From contig NZ_PIPM01000003.1 in the NCBI RefSeq assembly GCF_003987175.1, forward strand, positions 62,001 through 126,000: a stretch of 64,000 bases of DNA, written 5' to 3'. Position numbers and translations under genes: made by a program. The first letter of the stretch is position 1. Each line of letters opens with the position of its first letter. This DNA is from Aliidiomarina sanyensis (GTDB taxonomy: Bacteria; Pseudomonadota; Gammaproteobacteria; Enterobacterales; Alteromonadaceae). The notes beneath the pieces were generated by a model, which searched no databases, was not told where the DNA came from, and saw nothing but the letters and a program-made list of their open reading frames with translations. Of this stretch, positions 34,942 to 43,701 are shown piece after piece.

Positions 34942-37900
34942 ATGAAGGTAACTAACACATTACCGCGAATTTCTCTGGTTGCTACGATGATTGCGTCCGC
35001 CCTTGCACTCGGGGCCTCCGCAAGCACTAAGGACGTACATAACCAGAATCTCGAGCGGGTCAATACAAATGATCGGACTATCTTTATCGATCAGACTGGA
35101 CGTGACGTCCGCGGACAATTCCGCGATCGCAACCAGCTGACGCGTGAGATGCCGAACTACTACATCATCGAGCTGAAGGGCGCACCTGTCGCATTATACG
35201 ACGGTGAATTGCCTGGGTTCGCTCCAACACGTTCATTTGCCGAGCGCGGTGAAAACTTCAATTTGAATGCCCCTGAAGTAACCACGTATCAAGACTACTT
35301 GTTGCAACAACAACAGCAGTTCGCAAGTAACCTGCAAGCACGGTTCCCGCAAGCTCAAGTCACTCGGAATCTAACGAGTACTATCAACGCGGTGATCGTT
35401 GAAGCCACGGGGCCAGACATTATCCGCGACTTGCGAAAGATGCCAGGGGTTGTGCGCGTTCATGAGCATCAGATCTATCACACGCAAATGGATGCTTCTA
35501 ACCCTCTGATAAACGCTCCAGAGGTATGGGAGATGGTTGGAAGTCGAGCTGCTGCGGGCGCTGGTGTTCGTGTCGCAGTCATTGACAACGGCATTCGTCC
35601 AGAGAATCCAATGTTCCAAGTAAACGGTCACGCGCCGGTTCCTTCGGATCAACTTCCTGGCGATGATTTCTGTGCCGAGAACGAGGGGTTCTGTAACGAT
35701 AAACTCATCGTTGCTCGCTGGTATCAGCCAACGTTCCAAATTCACCCTGAAGAAACACTCGATCCACTCGACTACAACGGGCACGGTACTCACGTGTCTG
35801 GCACAGCGGTTGGTAACGAAGTGACCATCACTTACAACGGTGTCGAACTGAATTTTTCAGGGGTCGCTCCAGGCGCATACTTGATGACTTATAAAGCCTT
35901 GTTCGCAACACCAACAGGTGGTGGTTCAGGAAGTAACGTCATGTTAGTTGGCGCACTTGAAGATGCATTCAACGACGGTGCCGACATTGTAAACAACTCA
36001 TGGGGTGGTGGTGCTGGTGGCTTGCCAGGCTCATCTCCCTATCGGACCCAATTCCAAGCAATGGAAGCCGCCGGTGTTTTGATTGCAACTGCAGCAGGTA
36101 ACTCAGGCCCTGGCCCTCGGACCATTGGTTGCCCAGCCTGTATCGAGTCGGGATTAGCGGTTGCGAACAGCCAGCACGGTCGTGAATTCGCGAACGAGGT
36201 TGATGCAGCCGGTATCACTGGAATTGAAGCCGTCATCGGTTCGGGTCCATTTATTATCAATGACGACATCGTCGCACCTTTGATGCCAACAATGGTGGTT
36301 GATGAGGCGAACGCATTAGCTTGTGACCCATTCGAGGCCGGAAGTTTTACAGGCCACATCGCCCTCGTGCAGCGAGGTATATGCGCATTTGAGGTCAAAG
36401 CGAACAACCTACAAGACGCTGGTGCGGTGGGAATGATTCTGTACAACAACACAACAGGATTTATCGCCCCATCAATGGGGGCTGCCACCCTCCCTACTGT
36501 GTCTATCTTGCAGGCAGACGGTGAAGCCATACTAGACGCCTTTGAAATTGGTGACCAAGCGCGCATCAGCGCGACCTTTACACGTATCAATCAGCAATTT
36601 GTTGATGCGATTTCAAACTCGAGTTCACGCGGTCCTAATGGCGACAGTACATTCTTGAAGCCTGATATTGCAGCACCAGGAACAGCCATTCTGAGTGCCT
36701 ATGCACCGCGAGTGGGTCCTTTCAACGCAATTTCTGGTACCAGTATGGCGAGCCCGCACGTTGCGGGTGCTGCGGCATTGGTTCGTTCATTGCGTCCTGA
36801 GCTCGATGCTCATGAGCTGAAATCAGTACTGATGACCTCCACAACATCCGCTGTTCGTCGTCAAGATGGTGTCACACAAGCCACACCTTTTGATATGGGT
36901 GCTGGCCGGTTGGACATCGCGGCGGCAATGAACACGGCCGTCGCCTTTGATACAGCATCGATCGCAAATAACGCATGTGTCGTTACCTGCACATTCGAAC
37001 GTACTGTATCTGATTTAGTAGGAGAGGATACCGAGTGGACACCATCGTTCAGCTTCCCAGGCAATTCATCTGTATTCGGTGAAGTTTCAGTTGATGTGCT
37101 CGAAGTTGAAGCGGATGGTGAAACCACCTTCACAATTACGTTAAATACCGCCAACGCCTCTGAGGGCTGGCAGTTTGGTGAAATTGTGTGGACCGATCGC
37201 AGCGGTAACTACGCCGATGCTCGGATGCCAATCGCAGTCTTTGCTCAGTTGTCTGACAACGAAGCGATCGCAGCGAACGCGCTACTGACTGAAACTGTCA
37301 CCGTGGGTGAACCGGCACGCTTCCGTGCGCGGGTTGCCGATCCAGCAATGGATGGGTCGTTCAACGGTGAAATCAAGATGTCTATTACCAACCCAAGCAA
37401 CACGGCGATTCAAGAAGACGGTCTGGAAGACCATGTCGGTACAGTTCTCCCTGACTCAGTTGTTGTCACCGCAGTTCGAGCTGAAGGTGAGTTCAGTGTG
37501 ACCGGTAACGGTTCCTCACTTGAGTGGGTTGGTGAGTTTGATTCTGAACTTCCATCAGCAGGTTTTGCAGGCGCAGCAGCAGCGGGTGTCAACCTCCGCG
37601 GTCTGATTGGTCCAATCTATGCAAATGAAGCTGCCATTCCACGGATTCCGTGCTCAGCGGGCGAAGGTGAAGTGTGTGATGAAGTGATCGCATCGCTCGA
37701 CGTGAGTGGCCGTGGTGGTCTGAACTATTTTGGTGTGAATTATTCCACCATCAACATTTCAGAAAACGGCTTTGTCACCTTGGGACAACAGGACCATAGC
37801 ACTGGCTTTATCAACATGCCGTTCCCGAACGAGAATGCCCCAAACAACGTAGTTGCACCATATTGGTCTGACTATGTGTTCGGTGGGGATGTCGGCGGAA

Positions 37901-39021
37901 ACATCTACGTTGAGAACAGCCTTGCATCAGGCGGTTTCCCAATCTTAATCATTCAGTGGGATGAAGTCGTTCTGTATGATGATTACGTGGATGCGCTGGA
38001 AAGCGATACCGATCTCAGCACGCTCGATCGTCACACCTTTACTATGTGGTGGTGGTACGATGGAAATGTGGGCGGCACCGATGATTTCGCGTTCCGTTAT
38101 TTGCCGTCGGTGAATTCACCGAACTTCCCTGAGAACCTCTCAATTGGTTTCGAGAACGCCACAGGAGAAGTCGGTGCGACTTTCCACTTTAACGGTCAAG
38201 GCAATACTCCTCAAAGCCCTGCAACCTTATTCGGTGTCGTGACTCCGGGTGAGCAAGCGTCGCTTGCCGTTGAGTATGACCTCTTAGTCACTTCGTTTGG
38301 ATCGGCCAGCAACACGACAGCTTCAGTCAATCGGACGCAAGAAGTCATGATCGACCTAAGCAGCCATGTTGATGCGTCTGCAATTGCGGCAACCTCACTG
38401 CTTCGAGTTGAGCACAATGGAACTGCCTACAATTCAGTCGTACCGTTCACAGTAGAGCCTGTTGGTGACGTAGAATTGGTTATCACGCAAGAGCCAAGCT
38501 CAGGTAGCCTAATGTTGATGGATGACTACGTAGTCGCTTATCAAGCAGCAGATGACTTCAGTGGTTCAGTAACCTTTAGTTACGTACTTGAAGATGAAGC
38601 GGGTAACCGTTCACCTGAAGGCACGGCCACTGTCACGGTCAATGATGTACCTCCGACGGCTATCGCGAGTGCAATTGCAACTCCGGTCCGCGCAGGTGAT
38701 ATCGTGCAGCTTAATGGTTCGGGTTCAAGCCCAATCGGTTTGCCACTGACCTATAGCTGGAGCCAAGTATCAGGTCCGTCCGTCTCTATCTCAAGCGGCA
38801 GTGCAGCGAACGCTAACTTCGCTGCACCACCGGTCTCAGAAGAAACCAAGCTGACCTTCCGCCTGACGGTGTCAGACGGTAACCGTTCTGCTTCAACGTT
38901 GGTTGATGTTGATGTTCGCCCTTCGAGCAGCCGCCCTTGGTACCGCGGTTCGTTCGGTGGTCTGATCGTCTTGTTCGGTCTACCGTTGCTTTGGATGCGC
39001 CGTCGCGCGGCTAAGAAATAA
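34942..39021 (+). CDS. Secreted subtilisin-family (S8) protease with GlyGly-CTERM tail
   Basis: 1359 residues. Signal peptide (to about 27), inhibitor-I9-like propeptide (about 65-185, YYIIELKGAPVALYDGE), and S8 catalytic domain with triad D215 (VAVIDNG), H281 (NGHGTHVSG) and S601 (SGTSMASPHVAG). A protease-associated domain is inserted at about 420-545. After about 690 come beta-sandwich modules, then a PKD/REJ-like domain (about 1235-1325). The C-terminus is a Ser-rich linker, GSFGGLIVLFGLPLLWM and RRR: the Gly-Gly, hydrophobic helix, basic pattern of rhombosortase substrates. Expected: type II secretion, then processing at the tail. A rhombosortase lies about 1.4 kb downstream. Confidence 0.93.
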   Translation: MKVTNTLPRISLVATMIASALALGASASTKDVHNQNLERVNTNDRTIFIDQTGRDVRGQFRDRNQLTREMPNYYIIELKGAPVALYDGELPGFAPTRSFAERGENFNLNAPEVTTYQDYLLQQQQQFASNLQARFPQAQVTRNLTSTINAVIVEATGPDIIRDLRKMPGVVRVHEHQIYHTQMDASNPLINAPEVWEMVGSRAAAGAGVRVAVIDNGIRPENPMFQVNGHAPVPSDQLPGDDFCAENEGFCNDKLIVARWYQPTFQIHPEETLDPLDYNGHGTHVSGTAVGNEVTITYNGVELNFSGVAPGAYLMTYKALFATPTGGGSGSNVMLVGALEDAFNDGADIVNNSWGGGAGGLPGSSPYRTQFQAMEAAGVLIATAAGNSGPGPRTIGCPACIESGLAVANSQHGREFANEVDAAGITGIEAVIGSGPFIINDDIVAPLMPTMVVDEANALACDPFEAGSFTGHIALVQRGICAFEVKANNLQDAGAVGMILYNNTTGFIAPSMGAATLPTVSILQADGEAILDAFEIGDQARISATFTRINQQFVDAISNSSSRGPNGDSTFLKPDIAAPGTAILSAYAPRVGPFNAISGTSMASPHVAGAAALVRSLRPELDAHELKSVLMTSTTSAVRRQDGVTQATPFDMGAGRLDIAAAMNTAVAFDTASIANNACVVTCTFERTVSDLVGEDTEWTPSFSFPGNSSVFGEVSVDVLEVEADGETTFTITLNTANASEGWQFGEIVWTDRSGNYADARMPIAVFAQLSDNEAIAANALLTETVTVGEPARFRARVADPAMDGSFNGEIKMSITNPSNTAIQEDGLEDHVGTVLPDSVVVTAVRAEGEFSVTGNGSSLEWVGEFDSELPSAGFAGAAAAGVNLRGLIGPIYANEAAIPRIPCSAGEGEVCDEVIASLDVSGRGGLNYFGVNYSTINISENGFVTLGQQDHSTGFINMPFPNENAPNNVVAPYWSDYVFGGDVGGNIYVENSLASGGFPILIIQWDEVVLYDDYVDALESDTDLSTLDRHTFTMWWWYDGNVGGTDDFAFRYLPSVNSPNFPENLSIGFENATGEVGATFHFNGQGNTPQSPATLFGVVTPGEQASLAVEYDLLVTSFGSASNTTASVNRTQEVMIDLSSHVDASAIAATSLLRVEHNGTAYNSVVPFTVEPVGDVELVITQEPSSGSLMLMDDYVVAYQAADDFSGSVTFSYVLEDEAGNRSPEGTATVTVNDVPPTAIASAIATPVRAGDIVQLNGSGSSPIGLPLTYSWSQVSGPSVSISSGSAANANFAAPPVSEETKLTFRLTVSDGNRSASTLVDVDVRPSSSRPWYRGSFGGLIVLFGLPLLWMRRRAAKK

Positions 39022-39040
39022 GCTCACTATTTGCTTAGAT

Positions 39041-39065
39041 AAGGGGCCGCAAGGCCCCTTTTTTA
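39041..39065 (+). terminator. Intrinsic terminator after the subtilase gene
   Basis: Perfect 8-bp stem AAGGGGCC/GGCCCCTT with GCAA loop and a T run. Confidence 0.92.
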
Positions 39066-39202
39066 TTCTCAGCCTCGCCGAGAGGCTCACGGTCGATTTT
39101 ATTTCGAAGTACCCCAACGAAAAGGGTTTTTTGAATGGGAAATCGTGGTAGATTCTAAACGTTACTGAAGCATAGACTCTATTCCATGAAAGGAGATTAT
39201 CC

Positions 39203-39727
39203 ATGACAAGAGCGCACCTTTCAGCCCTATTGAGCGCGTTATGCATAACTGTATTAGCAGCCTGCTCAGATAGAACTGATACCGCACAAGAGCGCGACAT
39301 CTCTGATGAGCAAGTTACTCAGGAAACTAGTCCATCCGGAGAAAACTCCCGCGTGTACGACGAGCCCGTTCGGGAAACTGAAAATACATCTTTAACTGGC
39401 GATATGGAGCAAGATAGTGCAGTCATGCAACAACTACTCCGCCAAATGCGAATGCAACTTGGAACAGCAAGTGCCGATCATCCTGAACAATGTAAATTGT
39501 TGCCAATAGGTGAGAAGCCTTGCGGCGGCCCAGAGCGTTTTCTACTCTACTCTGAACAAGGAGTTCGAGATGAGGCTCAATTAATAAAGCTCGCTGAGCA
39601 ATACACAGATTTAAGTCGTGAGTTCAATCGTATCCATCAAATGGTCTCTGATTGCCAAGTTCTCGTACAACCAGCTGTGACTGTGCGTGACGGTGTCTGC
39701 ATGCCTATTGAGACAGCAATCTACTGA
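39203..39727 (+). CDS. Small lipoprotein with a Cys-rich C-terminal domain
   Basis: 174 residues. The N-terminus ends in a lipobox LAAC (Cys21), so the product should be lipid-anchored. An acidic, low-complexity linker (about 25-75) is followed by a compact domain with four further cysteines in CKLLPIGEKPCGGPERFLLYS, SDCQVL and DGVCMP, suggesting two disulfides. I recognise the CGGP-YLLYS type of domain from other marine gammaproteobacterial envelope proteins but know no function. AAAGGAG lies 7 nt before the ATG. Its stop overlaps the next gene by one base (TGATG), so the two are coupled. Confidence 0.8.
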   Translation: MTRAHLSALLSALCITVLAACSDRTDTAQERDISDEQVTQETSPSGENSRVYDEPVRETENTSLTGDMEQDSAVMQQLLRQMRMQLGTASADHPEQCKLLPIGEKPCGGPERFLLYSEQGVRDEAQLIKLAEQYTDLSREFNRIHQMVSDCQVLVQPAVTVRDGVCMPIETAIY

Positions 39728-40425
39728 TGACTGACTTTATTGAGATCATCGACAACGCGCTTGATCCAGCGTTTTGCCGGCAGCTCATTGATACCTTTGA
39801 CCAAAGCCGTCATCGAGTTGCTGGGCGAACTGGCGGAGGGCTTGATTCTGAAAAGAAAATAAGTGAAGACCTTTACCTGAATAGGCACCCTGAGTACGTG
39901 GCGCAGCTAAAAAAAATACAGCAAGTCACGTACCGGCACGTAGTGGAATACTGCAAAAAGTATCGGTTTATGCTTATTGCTCCAGTGGGTATGACAGTTC
40001 GACATCCGCAGACAGGCGAAGCTATCAACTTAACTCACGAGAACTTTGACGAGGTGGCCGCGGGTAATGAAGGTGCTTACCTTCAATATCTCTACCGAAT
40101 TGGTGATATTCAAACTCAAAAATATGTGGCCGGCAAAGGCAACTACAATTATTGGCATTGTGAAAACTACCCATCTCCTCAGGGGGCAGAACCTCTACAT
40201 CGTACTCTATTGTTCATGTTCTATCTGAATGACGTGACTGAAGGTGGCGAGACCGACTTTTACTACCAGAACAAGAGCATTCAGCCGAAAAAAGGACGAA
40301 TGGTCATTGCGCCTGCTTACTTCACACACACGCACCGGGGGCGGGTTCCCATATCGAACGACAAATACATTCTTACTAGTTGGGTGCTATTCAATCCAGC
40401 GTCACGGATTTATCAGACCGCCTAA
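39727..40425 (+). CDS. Prolyl-4-hydroxylase-like Fe(II)/2-oxoglutarate oxygenase
   Basis: 232 residues, no signal peptide. The C-terminal half has the P4H-type core: first iron ligands H144 and E146 in NYWHCENY (an HxE form rather than HxD), FMFYLNDVTEGGETDFYY, distal His in YFTHTHRGR (201 or 203) and the 2-oxoglutarate-binding K213 in NDKYILTSW. Such enzymes hydroxylate protein or peptide residues. It is translationally coupled to the preceding lipoprotein gene, but no direct evidence links their functions. The 3' 35 nt overlap the convergent rhombosortase gene. Confidence 0.85.
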   Translation: MTDFIEIIDNALDPAFCRQLIDTFDQSRHRVAGRTGGGLDSEKKISEDLYLNRHPEYVAQLKKIQQVTYRHVVEYCKKYRFMLIAPVGMTVRHPQTGEAINLTHENFDEVAAGNEGAYLQYLYRIGDIQTQKYVAGKGNYNYWHCENYPSPQGAEPLHRTLLFMFYLNDVTEGGETDFYYQNKSIQPKKGRMVIAPAYFTHTHRGRVPISNDKYILTSWVLFNPASRIYQTA

Positions 40426-40999
40426 TCCGACTTCGACTCACTTGCCAACCCGCGACAAACAGCCCGCCGACCATACCAAAGAAATGAGCTGCGGTGGCGA
40501 GGTTTGCTGTACTTGCAGCGCCAAGTGCCACGGGTCCTGCAATATATTCCCAAGTCACCTTGAGGAGCACCCCTATTAATAGAATCCAGCCAAAACGCAC
40601 TTTTTTATACACATCCAGCAAGGCTCCCCAAGCGAAGAGACCGTATAACACACCCGAAAAACCGACATAGCGATCGATTTCCGGGGCAAACCACAACATC
40701 CCTAAATTGCTGAAGAGTGCCAAGAGCGTTACAACAGCAACGTAATGCCAACGTGGAGCATGTTCAGCAAACAACAAGAACATCACCCAGACACCCAGAA
40801 TATTGAGCACTAGGTGCGAGATATCGAGGTGCACTAACTGCCCCGTCAGAATCCGCCAGTACTCCCCCGCTTCAATCAAGTCTCGCTCAAATGTGAGTTG
40901 AAAGCGCCACGCGTCCGGCACCACATAGATCAAAAACAAAAGTGCTGAGACCCCAATAGGCCCCAGCACATAACGCCGTTCCAGTGGCAATGCGAGCAC
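40391..40999 (-). CDS. rrtA: Rhombosortase (rhomboid-family intramembrane serine protease)
   Basis: 202 residues, six predicted helices. The rhomboid catalytic dyad is visible: S115 in VGFSGVLYG and H172 in ATAAHFFGMVGG. The HLDISHLVLN motif of the family is at 57-66. The small size and the WRFQLTFERDLIEAGEYWRILTGQLVH N-terminal region fit rhombosortases, which act at GlyGly-CTERM tails of secreted proteins in the inner membrane. A candidate substrate is the subtilase upstream. The start is GTG at 40999, directly after the S9 peptidase stop, with GGAG 10 nt upstream, so it is coupled to that gene. Confidence 0.88.
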   Translation of the reverse strand: MLALPLERRYVLGPIGVSALLFLIYVVPDAWRFQLTFERDLIEAGEYWRILTGQLVHLDISHLVLNILGVWVMFLLFAEHAPRWHYVAVVTLLALFSNLGMLWFAPEIDRYVGFSGVLYGLFAWGALLDVYKKVRFGWILLIGVLLKVTWEYIAGPVALGAASTANLATAAHFFGMVGGLFVAGWQVSRSRIRRSDKSVTLD

Positions 41000-43441
41000 T
41001 TAATCACGCTCCGGGTACAAATAGTTCCACCATTCAGGCTGGTCTTTCAAATGCTTATCGAAGAATGCCATGTAGGTATCCCACCAATGGAAGCGCGCAT
41101 CACGGCCAAGAATATGGTGATCCTGCCCCATGTACTCAACAAGTTCGACATCTTTCCCAAGCAGCTTGAGTGCCGTATACATATTATGGCTTTCGCCCGG
41201 AGGAACGTTGGTATCAGCATCACCGTGAATCAACAGCATCGGATTGGTCACGCGGTCCGCGCGATATACCGGGCTTTGCCCCACATAGAGGTCACGATTG
41301 TTCCAGGGGAAGCTGTTCTTGCTCGCTTCACCGGAATATAAGAAGCCCCACCATCCTTGTCCCCAATAAGAGGTAATGGCACTAATCCCTGCATGAGACA
41401 TCGATGCTGCATAGATGTCGGTCATGGTGGCCAGTAGCATAGTCATAAAGCCACCGTAACTTGCGCCAAGGTGTCCAACCCGTTCAGCATCTACATAAGG
41501 ATGCGCTTCTAAAAATTCTGTGGTGCCTTGAATGATATCTTCCGCTGTATATTCGCCCCATGCATTCACATGGCGCGCAGAGAAATCTTGACCATAGCCA
41601 ATGGTGCCCGTTGGCTGCAATACATAAACGATATAGCCCTGAGCGGCCCATTGATTAAAAGGATAGCGTCCTGTAAATGCTCGCTGGACTGGCGTCGTAC
41701 CGCCATAATAGTAGACCAAGGCCGGGTACGTGCTTGATTCATCGAAATTGGGCGGATAGTACACTCGCCCTTCAATGGTATCCCCGTGCTCGTTGGTGAA
41801 GTTCCATTCCTTGGTTGGCTTGATCACATTGTGCGCGAACGCAATCTCCTTGCTATCCCATAAGGTGCGCAACCGTCCATCCGCCACATCGAGTTGCACC
41901 ACTTTCTGCGGTGCGGTGACCTGTGTTCCCGCAAACACAATGCGAGGTAATGCGCCATGGCTAGCAGTGACTTGATCGACCACCTCAATGTTAGTGCTCA
42001 CTCGCATAAACCGACTGCGGCGCGTATCGAATCGATACAGCTGTGTTCCATCGCGCTCTGTCACACGCAACAGTAAATCGCCATTACCGAGTGACTGTGC
42101 ACTGCTAATAGCGGGGTCAAACGAACGGCTTAAGCCCTCAATGGTTCCATCTCGACGCACTCGATAAAGTTGACCATCATAGTTATTGCTCAACTTATCT
42201 TCAGCCAAGCTTGGATCCCGTCCAGCCCCGTCTCCAAACTCAGGCCCAGCAACCATATAGACATCATCATTCACATACACAGCGGTGTTGAACGTCCGGT
42301 GTTGACCGAAATCATGGCGCTCACCATTTCGTAAGTCGAGTTCGAAGACATCCACGCGAAAATGAGGCGGCGCCGTGTAGTCGATTTGACGTTGCGAGAG
42401 CAAAATACGGTGTCCTGACGTGTGAACATCCTGTAATGTAATGGACGACGCGGCTGAGGTGAGTTGCCGTAAAGCTTTCGTCTCGGTATTCAGTGAGAAC
42501 ACTTGGCTATTGTCACGGAAGCTGCTCCAGCGATCTTCGAGCGCCTGATATCGCTTGCTCAGATCATTGTCAGGCTCACCGGATTTGCGCCAGTTAAAAA
42601 CCAAGTGCGTATCGTTTAGCCAACGGAGTCCTTGCAATCCGTTGAGATCTGCCGAGACTTCATAGTGGTTCAAGTCATCTAAATTCAGGACCTGCACCTT
42701 CCCACCACTCACATAAGCTAACTTATGATCAGTGGGGTGCCACGCAAACTGCCCTGCACTGGTATCCGTAAAGCGAAACGCAATGCGATTGTTCTCAAGG
42801 TCGTGCACTACAAGCGTAGTCTGGGCCGTATTTCCAGTGGCTGGAGTGTAACGGTTCTCTCGCCATACCAGATATCGGCCGTCTGCTGACAGGTCGAGAC
42901 CACTGACAGTCGGCGCATCGAACATTTGTTGTGCAGAGAGACGCCATTGTGCCGGCCATGCGCTGTCAATGACATCGTGTTCTGCTTTACCAGTCCAATC
43001 GAAATCAACCGAAGACCAATCCGTAACGCCTTCAACCAGCAGTACCAATTTGTGATCACCGGTCTGTAAATTCAGTTCCAACTGATTTCCGGAGAGATTG
43101 ATCCGCTGCCCATTAAGGTATGCGGTGACCTGCTCGAGAGATTTGAGTTCGAGTTTTCCTTGAGTGAAACGGTCAACCCGTAGTGGAACACGCAATACAT
43201 GCGCAGGAGCGCTTTCAGCGGAACGAAGTGCGGAGCCCTCTTCCTGAAAATAGAACAGCCACGGCTGAACCAAGCTGTCCCGCACCTGTTGAACGTGCAA
43301 GGTATCTTTTATCTGGACCAATTCGTTTTGCGCGTCAACTGCGTGAACGCGAACATTGCGTTGATCAACTGCTAACGCACTTAAACTCCACGTGCTCGTC
43401 AGAATGGTCGCAAGTGCAAGCGAGAGGGTTCTCATGTTCAT
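41000..43441 (-). CDS. S9-family (prolyl oligopeptidase/DPP-like) serine peptidase, exported
   Basis: 813 residues. The start MNMRTLSLALATILTSTWSL gives a signal peptide. Then come a beta-propeller region (about 170-520, including WHPTDHKLAYVSGG) and a C-terminal alpha/beta hydrolase domain. The catalytic triad is near S661 (GASYGG), D743 (HGDADTNVPP) and H776 (GQDHHILG). It should cleave short peptides in the periplasm or outside, consistent with a peptide-feeding lifestyle. I set the start at 43441, with AGGAAG 7 nt upstream; the longer frame to 43462 is unlikely. It is followed without gap by the rhombosortase gene. Confidence 0.92.
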   Translation of the reverse strand: MNMRTLSLALATILTSTWSLSALAVDQRNVRVHAVDAQNELVQIKDTLHVQQVRDSLVQPWLFYFQEEGSALRSAESAPAHVLRVPLRVDRFTQGKLELKSLEQVTAYLNGQRINLSGNQLELNLQTGDHKLVLLVEGVTDWSSVDFDWTGKAEHDVIDSAWPAQWRLSAQQMFDAPTVSGLDLSADGRYLVWRENRYTPATGNTAQTTLVVHDLENNRIAFRFTDTSAGQFAWHPTDHKLAYVSGGKVQVLNLDDLNHYEVSADLNGLQGLRWLNDTHLVFNWRKSGEPDNDLSKRYQALEDRWSSFRDNSQVFSLNTETKALRQLTSAASSITLQDVHTSGHRILLSQRQIDYTAPPHFRVDVFELDLRNGERHDFGQHRTFNTAVYVNDDVYMVAGPEFGDGAGRDPSLAEDKLSNNYDGQLYRVRRDGTIEGLSRSFDPAISSAQSLGNGDLLLRVTERDGTQLYRFDTRRSRFMRVSTNIEVVDQVTASHGALPRIVFAGTQVTAPQKVVQLDVADGRLRTLWDSKEIAFAHNVIKPTKEWNFTNEHGDTIEGRVYYPPNFDESSTYPALVYYYGGTTPVQRAFTGRYPFNQWAAQGYIVYVLQPTGTIGYGQDFSARHVNAWGEYTAEDIIQGTTEFLEAHPYVDAERVGHLGASYGGFMTMLLATMTDIYAASMSHAGISAITSYWGQGWWGFLYSGEASKNSFPWNNRDLYVGQSPVYRADRVTNPMLLIHGDADTNVPPGESHNMYTALKLLGKDVELVEYMGQDHHILGRDARFHWWDTYMAFFDKHLKDQPEWWNYLYPERD

Positions 43442-43701
43442 AAAGAGACTTCCTGTTATCAATCGAAGTAATTTCCATCTGAGCTCGATGTGCTCATATG
43501 ACGGCTTTTGACCCTATCTTACCGAAAACCGCCTCAATGCGAAGCATTGTTCGACCATGTCACGAATATCAACGTTAAAAAACGGTGAATTCTCAAACTA
43601 TCCAAATACCAATGAACCATGTATGCTTACTCGGTTTTCAACGCATTTACTACGATACACACCATGATAAAAACAGTGGATAACCACGGGGAAATACATT
43701 T

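Noticed and set aside
36039-36590. 183-residue minus-strand frame inside the subtilase gene
   Set aside because: Antisense shadow of the strong S8 coding frame; composition is that of a reverse reading.
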